From positions 124,001 to 188,000 of the forward strand of contig JADDOH010000295.1 in assembly GCA_016648135.1 (NCBI GenBank): 64,000 nucleotides of DNA. The letters run 5' to 3'. This stretch comes from Agrypnia vestita. Taxonomy: Eukaryota > Arthropoda > Insecta > Trichoptera > Phryganeidae. Below the pieces are notes generated by a model, which was given only the letters and a program-made list of their open reading frames with translations, was not told the origin of the DNA and searched no databases. Position 1 is the stretch's first letter. Every line of letters starts with the position of its first letter. The position numbers were made by a program, and so were the translations under genes. This document shows, one piece after another, positions 57,031 to 64,000 of this stretch.

Positions 57031-57236
57031 AAACGTCATTTTTGATCATATTTTCCCTAGGAGAAAGCTAGTAATTTTATTTAATAAAATGTTTCATAAT
57101 TAATTTCGTGCCAAACCTGCTGCGTTACTAATAATAATAATTTATTTAATTTTTTGTTTTCACATTTATAGATGACAACATTTTATAGTTTCTTCTTCAA
57201 ATATAGCAAATTTATTTTGTGGTGACATAATTATAA

Positions 57237-57312
57237 TTTATATAAATTAACTTTGTAAAAACCACTTATTTTTTCAATAAATAAGTGGTTTTTACAAAGT
57301 TAATTTACATAA
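57237..57312. repeat. ~35-bp-arm hairpin
   Basis: TAACTTTGTAAAAACCACTT and its exact complement face each other around a 7-base loop. The pairing extends outward with mismatches to about 35 bp. Confidence 0.85.
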
Positions 57313-57699
57313 ATTACATTTTATAGTGTTTGCAAAAATATATGACCAAGTATCATTATTGCTGAAGGTCTTGGCAGCAAAGGTAACAACGTTACATTTG
57401 ATGTCCTACCTGCTACATTAGTACTTTTTTACTGTACATGACTGCAGTCAGTGCTCTTCCAGTAGGCACAGTGTATGTGTAAGAATATTTATATAAAGCA
57501 GTTATTATATAAATAAATCTAAAAGCCAATTAAAAATAAAAATAATGACTAAATAATGCCAAAAAAATAAATAATAATCATTAACTAACATAATGGTAGT
57601 GTTAATTCTATAGTATTAACAAAAAGATGTAAATTGGATAGTGAATAAAAGAAAATATGTAAAAGTAGTTGAAAAGATTAAAATATTATTATTAATTAA

Positions 57700-57792
57700 G
57701 ATCTAGAAATACTAGAATTTAATAAAGCAATCAAAAATAAAAATAACCTAATAAACATTCAAATACCTGCGTCATCCCCATTGTTAAAATAA
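57700..57792 (+). pseudogene. Penelope-like protein C-terminus relic
   Basis: DLEILEFNKAIKNKNNLINI, then QIPASSPLLK and TAA (57790-57792). LE..E..KA.......L.N.Q......SPLL is the extreme C-terminus of Penelope-like proteins. About 150 bp downstream, in the same orientation, is a CTGAAGA-hairpin-GAAA module (57941-57969), as expected if the ribozyme-like motif belongs to the element's non-coding end. An in-frame stop precedes 57700. Confidence 0.6.
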
Positions 57793-57969
57793 GTATTATT
57801 GTATGTAAAAATTAATTACTGTTGTATATGTCAATAAATAACTACCCTCGCCCCCCCTCCTCCCCGCTCCCTCACCTTCATCATCCCTTTTCTTTCTATT
57901 TGTCGGCCATATTAATTTACAATTAGTTCTAATATTGCCTCTGAAGATGATGGTTGTGTTCATCGAAAG

Positions 57970-59019
57970 CGCTTAGGCTTATATAACTCAAATTAGCGGA
58001 ATAAAACGTTGTGTATAAATCATTGTGTTAATCATGAACTTCCACTCTGTAAACGAAACAACGCTTAAATTATTAAATTAAAATATGTTCATATAGGTAC
58101 GAGTATTTTTAAATTTTTCTTATATCTTGGTTTTTAAAAGGTTTTGTGCATACAAAGAACAACATAGCTCAGCGGAAAAAAGCAATCGGTTAAATCATTT
58201 AAAAAAATGAAGTAGGATGGTTTCCTGGGAAGTGGGATCCGTAGGCGAAGCGATCATATGTGAGGGATTGAAGTAACTATTGAAAATAGATTGTTCTAGA
58301 AGCTTCGTGAAACTTAGGGATGTTTCTTAAGAGTTCCTTCACTACTAGTTCACTGTAAATTATACAACGAATTGGGATTAAGACAACACAATTTACTACA
58401 GGTATAAAATAACTTTCGATCGGGCGATTACAAAAACCGAATCTAATTTTTATTGGGATGCGGTCACTTACGTAAAAAGGTAATACCGATTATAATAAAG
58501 CAAGGCTAAGAAAGCACCAACGCGTAGCTGAATTTACGGCACCAATTTTGTGGTCGGCATAAATAAACAAATAAACTTGCACCGATGAGTACTCTAAGCA
58601 AAAATAAAAGAAGACGTACACACTAAACTAGTATAAAAAATGGTAAAGCTTTGATGACGTGATGGCCGGCAGTAAGAACATTGCGGTTAAGTCGTAAAAT
58701 TATTACGAGTTAGTAATCATTCATCGTAATGACGTCATAAAGGATGTAATATGGACTTAACTATATGGTGCTGGAAAAATTTTTAAATTAAAAAAAACTT
58801 TTTCAAAATTAAACAAAACTAAACAAAGAACGCAGAAATGTGAAAATTGAAAGACTGATTGCTCTGGAACACCGTAGGTCATTCAAATTAACAGTAATTA
58901 CGTAGATAAAGATAGGTAATGATAATATCACAGCGATCGTTTCCAAAATTGAAATTTTACATCTGCTCGATGCACTTCTCATTCGAAAATCCTTTTGATA
59001 TGTGTGTTACGAAACCTAA
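57970..59019. other. Gene-free stretch
   Basis: AT-rich with no recognised gene. A block near 58640-58760 with two TGACGTCAT/TGACGTGAT words (CRE-like) is the only notable part. Confidence 0.35.
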
Positions 59020-59139
59020 AGGGGGTGACAGAAGTGCGAATAAGTACGCGAACTTACGGCTCGACGACCTTTTTCGCTCGTGTGTCGCCCTAAGTTCGCG
59101 TACTTTAAAACCGTCGAGTAAGTCCGTCGGCGATCCAAC

Positions 59140-59400
59140 ATGTTTGAAATTTTGCTCGTAGCCCGCGCGTCTGTCATCGCCGCGAGCCGCGTGTCGCCAT
59201 TTTACTTAATTTATTCGCACGAATTTTTAGAAGAATTTGTTGAATGTCTGAGAAATAATCCTTCTCTTTGGCAAATTAGAAGTAATGAATATAAAAACAA
59301 AAATAACAAGATTAAACTTACAATACTCTATTGGCAATCATACGAAAGATGGAAAGAAATGCTACCATTGTTTCTGTCAAGAAAAAAATTAATTCTTTAA
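59140..59400 (+). pseudogene. MADF-domain protein, truncated (family 3 Harbinger)
   Basis: The frame gives HEFLEEFVECLRNNPSLWQI, RSNEYKNKNNKIK and then YWQSYERWKEMLPLFLSRK to a stop at 59400. FLE..V.CLR..PSLW..RS..YKN.N.K is the start of a MADF domain, with the usual Trp and Tyr. The normal continuation (W..I) is deleted or scrambled after KNNK. The true start may be the ATG at 59140 or a later codon. In intact elements this protein guides the transposase. Confidence 0.7.
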
Positions 59401-59588
59401 GGGCTGGAATTGTGGAAATCTTCCTTCTCTTCACGTAACTCCCTTACTAAATTTACATGTGATTTACGCTCTCTTTTCGTAAGCCAGTACTTCATCCACA
59501 CTCGCCGATTTCGTCTTCTTTTATTGGTTTTTAAAATGTGATATGATATAATTCCTAAATAAGACAAGGCTTCCTGCACCGACGACAT
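59397..59588 (-). pseudogene. Harbinger transposase N-terminus, truncated
   Basis: The minus frame MSSVQEALSYLGIISYHIL, KTNKRRRNRRVWMKYWLTKR and ERKSHVNLVRELREEKEDFH ends at the deletion point. RRR..RRVW...WL..R...G....L..EL......F. is the conserved N-terminal block of PIF/Harbinger DDE transposases, before the catalytic nuclease (absent). It overlaps the end of the MADF fragment by four bases, because the internal deletion joined them. Confidence 0.75.
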
Positions 59589-59727
59589 CGCGATACGGTG
59601 TGAGCAAGCTTCACGTCTGTCACCAACGTCGAGTCGAGTAAGTTTGCGAACTTAAAAACCGCGTACTTTAAGCTCGTGCGTCTATCACCCACTTAATAAT
59701 TGCCGAGTGCTAAAAGATCCAGATGTG

Positions 59728-59806
59728 TACTAGAGTGCTCGGTGCAGCGGTGATATTAGACTCGCAGAGCGACCCGGGTTCGAGTTTCGCCGCGGGCGGC
59801 CTCATA
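59728..59806 (+). mobile_element. tRNA-like SINE head, family D
   Basis: GTGCTCGGTGCAGCGGTGAT (A-box-like), then CCCGGGTTCGAGTTTCGCCG (B box), then GCGGGCGGCC. A single copy in the window. The GC-rich sequence continues to about 59930 and may be its body. Confidence 0.5.
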
Positions 59807-59934
59807 AGACACGCTTATATTGTTACCTGCAATCAGCTAGATCCGCTCTAGGGCCCGTCTCGCCGTATCACGTGTCACAGCCCCGCGCATGCGTGAGTGA
59901 CGTGGGAATCAGAAACCGACACGGCTTCTTGTAA

Positions 59935-62438
59935 TTTCGTTGTAATAGAACACCGATCTGGATCTCGCCGGAGTGCATTCATATGATTACCTCACAAATA
60001 CGGATATAACGACGTATTGTGTTTCAGGATATTTTTTAACCCGCGAGTGCCGGGTGACCAGTGTGCGGTATTGAAAAGGGTATACAGAACATTATATTTA
60101 AATACTTAATACATAAAATTTGGATCGGCTATAATATAAGGCATCCGGGCCTGCTTTTAACCGTCGAGGGAAATATTGAAGGGAACAATCGTAGAGATTA
60201 AGCTACGTAGACCAGATTATCGGAGATGTGCGATGTAGCACCTTTATTACCAAGAGATGAAGAGGCTGGCAGGTGACTGAGAGGAGTTGAGAAAGCGAGT
60301 GCTTGTTGCAGACCAATCCTAGGATTGCGACCCAAAAAAAATACATAGAAAAACCCGGCGATAACCAGAATAAATAAACAATTTTATTCAATATTCTAAT
60401 AGAAAATTATTCAACATTCTTCCTTTTCACTGCCATTCGCTTACGTATAAATATTTTGAATGAAAATTTTTAAAAATAATGTTTAAATAATGTATTATAA
60501 TTTTTTATTAGGTTCTATTATATTTCATTTTTCTATTCTCTCTTCTATCTATTCAGTATCTATTCAGATACAATTTGTACAAATTTAATATGATACTATG
60601 TATGTATAATGTTATTTTTGATATTTGTGTTCTTAGTTCTCCTCACTAGGGGTTCCTGTGCTGAGGCATATTATATGGAGATTGAGTAAACAAACCAGCA
60701 CTATCTGTATCGCCAAAAAAAATTCTTGACAACATGCCTTTTTTCACCGGATTAACCTTACCCCCCCTTTAATCATTATCCAATCATATTGCACATAACG
60801 CATATTTAATGGACCTGTTTCATACCGTCTGAGTAGATTATTCAGCTGACATACTCGCAGTTACTGACCACAGCACACTGCCTATCGTCTGGTACCTGGA
60901 CCCTGGACCCCTTCTGCGTGAGTGGTGTCAGCTTGTAACAACAACAATGCAGCGATGCTGTCTGATCGTATCTCCCCGGCTGCATTCACTGAGCGTGAAG
61001 CTCGCCTGGTTTCCCTGTCGCCCATTGTTACCGTGCATCTGGTGACGCTGATGGATTTGGGTTAGGGATACGGAATGGTTAAGAAAGAAAAAGAACACAA
61101 GTCTCGCAAATGTAACATGACCTTGTTCGAATGAAACAATGGAGCCGAAGGAGAGATACCATCTGAGACAGCGCTTCATAACGATGTATCCAATCTCCAA
61201 TGTGGCGGAATCTATTTGCTAAACACGGTTTGTTGGAGATGCGGATGTACCAGATTGGCCAATCATAAATTGAACTTGAACGGGAGTTTTTCAAAATAGG
61301 TCATTGTAGGCCGTTATAGGACCTCAGTAGAATAAATAAAACAATGAATTGTACTAAAAACTGGGGAAGAAATTTTGGCAAAAAAAATCCTACCCCATAC
61401 TTGCTTAAGATATTACACCCTATTCATCCGAGATTTCCAATTAATTCAGAATTCCCATTCATCCGAAATTTTCTGGGAATATTTATTAAGGGTTTTACCG
61501 AGATCTATTTCGGCGTTCCAAAAATTCGTTATGGGAAGCTGAATATTCCAAATATATTTTGTTTCCTGATACAAAAACTTGTTTTAGAACCTCGCTTAAA
61601 ACTAACATAGACACGTCATCACGCCGTATTCCATTTCATTGGAGTGAAGTGTTAACTGATATTGAACTGTGGATATGTGACTTTATTATTCTGAAGGTGC
61701 ATTTTTCAAAATAGTAAATAAACAAGTCTCTTGTACTGAATTGACATTGGAAGAATTTACATCACCTACTGAGGTAGGTTATTATTTAAAATATCAGCAA
61801 TTTTTCTGGCACCAATATTCCCCCTATTCTCACGATAACAATATTGTTATGATAAGTCTATAACAAAATAAAATAGACGGAAAGTATTTATTTATGCATA
61901 CGAAAAAATTTTACAAGAAATTTTAAGATATCTATCAAATGTCAATATTTCTATCTTTATAGAAAATATTGGTTATAATTGAAAATTACACTTTGTATGT
62001 AGAAATAAATACATGTGTTTATTTATAAAATTAGCGTGAATTAGTGTAAATTAGCGAAAACTTTTAAAATAATATTAGTACTAATTTTATTAGAACTTAA
62101 TATTAATCACATGAAAATTGACTCAGTGTACAATGTTATATAGTAGCGGTCGAGAAATTATTGTTATGATAATGCTAACCAATGAGATTGGACCCGATTA
62201 TATAGCCAAGTACTTGATACATAGTTATTTTACAACGATCGATTTTCAAAGTTATAACGTCAAACTATGGTCAAACTATTTATATTTTACTCTTCAATTT
62301 GTGATGTTTCATAAACATAGAAGAACATGCAGTGTAGAAAAAGCTATGCTAAAACGACGACTTTAGAACGGATTTTAAACACTAGTTTTCAAATATTGTG
62401 TTGTGTATGCAATTAGTTTTCAAATATTGTAGGAAAAT
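59935..62438. other. Unassigned stretch
   Basis: Mixed composition. 60830-61080 is more complex (CATCTGGTGACGCTGATGGA) with open frames on both strands that I cannot assign. The rest is AT-rich. No clear repeat ends. Confidence 0.3.
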
Positions 62439-62618
62439 TGTAGAGTAATGGTTGTGGTCTCGCCTCGTGATCCAAAGGTCGCGGGTTCGAATCTCACTCC
62501 AGACCAGCAAGTTAGTCCTATTTTCATAGCACAAGTGTTTAAGCTTAGTTTGAAAATAGTAAAAATATTGATGTGGCACGTACTCCGTGATCGCATCTCT
62601 ATTTAATTTAAAAAAAAC
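62439..62618 (+). mobile_element. tRNA-derived SINE, family A (most complete)
   Basis: The head AGTAATGGTTGTGGTCTCGC (A box), GTCGCGGGTTCGAATCTCAC (B box), the CCAGACCAGCAAGTTAGTCC body and CGCATCTCTATTTAATTTAA tail match the copies at 21.2 kb (inverted) and 55.7 kb. Confidence 0.85.
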
Positions 62619-62794
62619 CTACATAGTTTCATTACAATCAACAAAAAATAATCAAGTCCTAAGTTGGAGGTGTTTGGTGTAAATCATAGACGTGAATTAC
62701 TGAACAGTAGAAAACATCGTAACTAACTATGATCACGTAACTAATTATATAAATTTTTGATGAAATCTCAAGTTGCAATTTTTAATAGAATAGC

Positions 62795-62935
62795 TCTATA
62801 TAATTAAAACAAATTTAGATGAATCGCGTAAAAACGAAACACAGGAAAATCGAGCTATCAAAAAAAAATTAAAACAATCGGGTACCGGATTTTTTTTTCG
62901 AAATATAGAATTATATAAATTTGTTTTAATTACCA
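62795..62935. repeat. Short inverted-repeat element
   Basis: TATATAATTAAAACAAATTT at the left and its complement at the right (about 20-bp arms) enclose ~100 bp of non-coding sequence. A small MITE or chance palindrome. Confidence 0.45.
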
Positions 62936-62999
62936 CGGAATTATGTTCTGAAAATTCGTAATAAATAGAAATAAAACTTGATTTCATTAATATGAAATT

Positions 63000-63300
63000 A
63001 TAATTAATATTGTTGCGCGCGCGCATTGTTTCCGGCGATGTAGTAGTGAAGCACCAACATTAACCGTGCATAATGAGGTGACTAAAAGTGATTGCGTTAT
63101 TTTTTACGGCACCTTTATTCGTGGAATGTGTGGGAATGTGGAAATAACCATCCACGGCTGCTAATGAAACTAGTGTTGTTTTTAAACGATCGCATCGATT
63201 GTTAATCGGATCGGCTTATCATTCTCCGCACGATCGGTGCAACAAATCGATCGACTCGCAAGAACCTGCCAACATTTCCCGGATGTGTAATTCTACACTT
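63000..63300. other. GC-richer non-coding block
   Basis: It starts with a GCGCGCGCGC run and contains CGATCGCATCGATTGTTAAT and neighbouring CGATCG words. No ORF; possible regulatory DNA. Confidence 0.3.
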
Positions 63301-63472
63301 TTTATTTAGCAAATTGGAAAATTGTTCTTTTCGATCGAAGTGTTCGTGGCATTGACCGGGAAACCTATGAGGAGAGAATAGTAAGAAAGATAATAATGAT
63401 GCGTTGACGATACCAGATGCAGGGGAGGTCTGCGAAGGTCTCGGCGTGACCTAGTATGACCATGTACCAGAC

Positions 63473-63967
63473 TAGGGAATGCAATCCCGATCCCGAGATC
63501 TCGAGGCATTTTACGAGATCAATCCCGAACCGAAAAATCGGACGAGATTATCGGGATTAATCAGCATTTTTTATGTTTAATTGTGTATGTCTATACAGCT
63601 TTAAGTAAGTACTTAAAACTTATGTTCATGTCACATTCAAATAATAAAAATTGCTTTGAATAATATTTGCTGTATTTTATCAACCTAACATAGTAATAAA
63701 AACTTCTACTAGTTAGTAGTTTTTACTCTACTACATTGACTGATTGATGCTTGGAAAAACGCCTACAAAAATATTAATGCAATGATTAATAATGAACATT
63801 TTATTAAAATTGCTGATAAAAAAATGCAAGGCATTGTCGTTAACAAAAAAACAACAACAAAAAAACACAAGTATTCAGGATCCCGATCCGTAGGGATTCC
63901 GCGGGATTGGAAATCTAAGCTCGAGGGATCCCGAAAGGGCAATCCCGACTCGGAATTGCATTCCCTA
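63473..63967. mobile_element. hAT-type MITE
   Basis: A 495-bp element with ends TAGGGAATGCAATCCCGA and the complement of TAGGGAATGCAATTCCGA. It is flanked by TACCAGAC (63465-63472) and CACCAGAC (63968-63975), an 8-bp duplication with one difference. Subterminal GGGATT/AATCCC repeats parallel the CCGGATT repeats of the hAT at 4.3 kb. No transposase remains. Confidence 0.85.
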
Positions 63968-64000
63968 CACCAGACACTGGAAGACAGTCTCGTTAAAAAA

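Larger units (their letters stand above)
59020..59693. mobile_element. PIF/Harbinger element, family 3, with both gene starts preserved
   Basis: A 674-bp element with ends AGGGGGTGACAGAAGTGCG and the complement of AGTGGGTGATAGACGCACG, flanked by TAA on both sides (59017-59019, 59694-59696). Repeats of AGTACGCGAACTTA and GTCGAGTAAGT-type words fill the subterminal regions. A MADF gene starts on the left strand (+) and a transposase gene on the right (-). An internal deletion fused the two truncated genes tail to tail at about 59397-59400. Confidence 0.88.

Noticed and set aside
57841..57880. C-rich run (CCCCCCCTCCTCCCC) as a promoter or G-quadruplex element
   Set aside because: It lies in the 3' non-coding part of a Penelope-like relic, and the other relic has a similar C-rich tract, so it is more likely element sequence.
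1..64000. CRISPR arrays, operons, rho-independent terminators
   Set aside because: The DNA is clearly eukaryotic; the direct repeats seen are tandem duplications or transposon ends, with no repeat-spacer pattern.

Overview
The window reads as nuclear DNA of an insect, most likely a moth or butterfly. It is very AT-rich, has one spliced host-gene exon, and is otherwise packed with decayed transposable elements. The insect call rests on a Frizzled-type exon, a short (TTAGG)n telomere-type tract at 43.02 kb, an R1-clade non-LTR retrotransposon, mariner, hAT and PIF/Harbinger relics, tRNA-derived SINEs, Helitron-like termini, and LINE tails of (AAAT)n type. The moth or butterfly call is an inference from this repeat mix, not from a diagnostic gene.

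Host gene: the only convincing cellular coding sequence is the last coding exon of a frizzled receptor (minus strand, 8139-8665; TM5-TM7, KTxxxW motif, C-terminal PDZ-ligand-like tail). Its splice acceptor lies at 8666-8667. The cysteine-rich domain and TM1-4 exons are not visible anywhere up to 64 kb, so most of the window may be one very long frizzled intron. Several GC-richer, non-repetitive, non-coding blocks (for example 10.7-10.9, 15.24-15.54, 20.4-20.6, 23.35-23.55, 32.7-33.0, 44.7-44.95 and 53.0-53.1 kb) are candidate regulatory DNA on that reading.

Mobile DNA, left to right. Three PIF/Harbinger families appear as internally deleted elements that still carry MADF-domain remnants (1.2 and 24.5 kb; 11.0 and 16.8 kb; 59.0 kb, which keeps both a MADF start and a transposase start). 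hAT elements lie at 4.3 kb (720 bp, exact 8-bp target duplication, dimerisation-domain relic) and 63.5 kb. A TA-target foldback family has copies at 7.0, 9.8, 15.9, 22.8 and 39.0 kb. Penelope-like relics lie at 14.2, 37.0 and 57.7 kb. Non-LTR RT relics lie at 12.0, 18.0, 27.5, 28.7, 45.1 and 51.9 kb. A long-open R1-clade element (40.37-42.48 kb) is inserted in a Helitron-like repeat with a 14-bp duplication. Two mariners in opposite orientation lie at 47.4-48.7 and 50.0-51.3 kb; the second sits inside a TTAA-target transposon (49.24-51.74 kb) and the first inside another Helitron-like repeat. A 1.1-kb near-perfect palindrome lies at 54.57-55.68 kb.

No operon logic applies. The elements are independent insertions, and their nesting gives relative ages. 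No CRISPR, rRNA or clearly functional tRNA gene was seen. All family assignments come from reading motifs by eye, without database searches.
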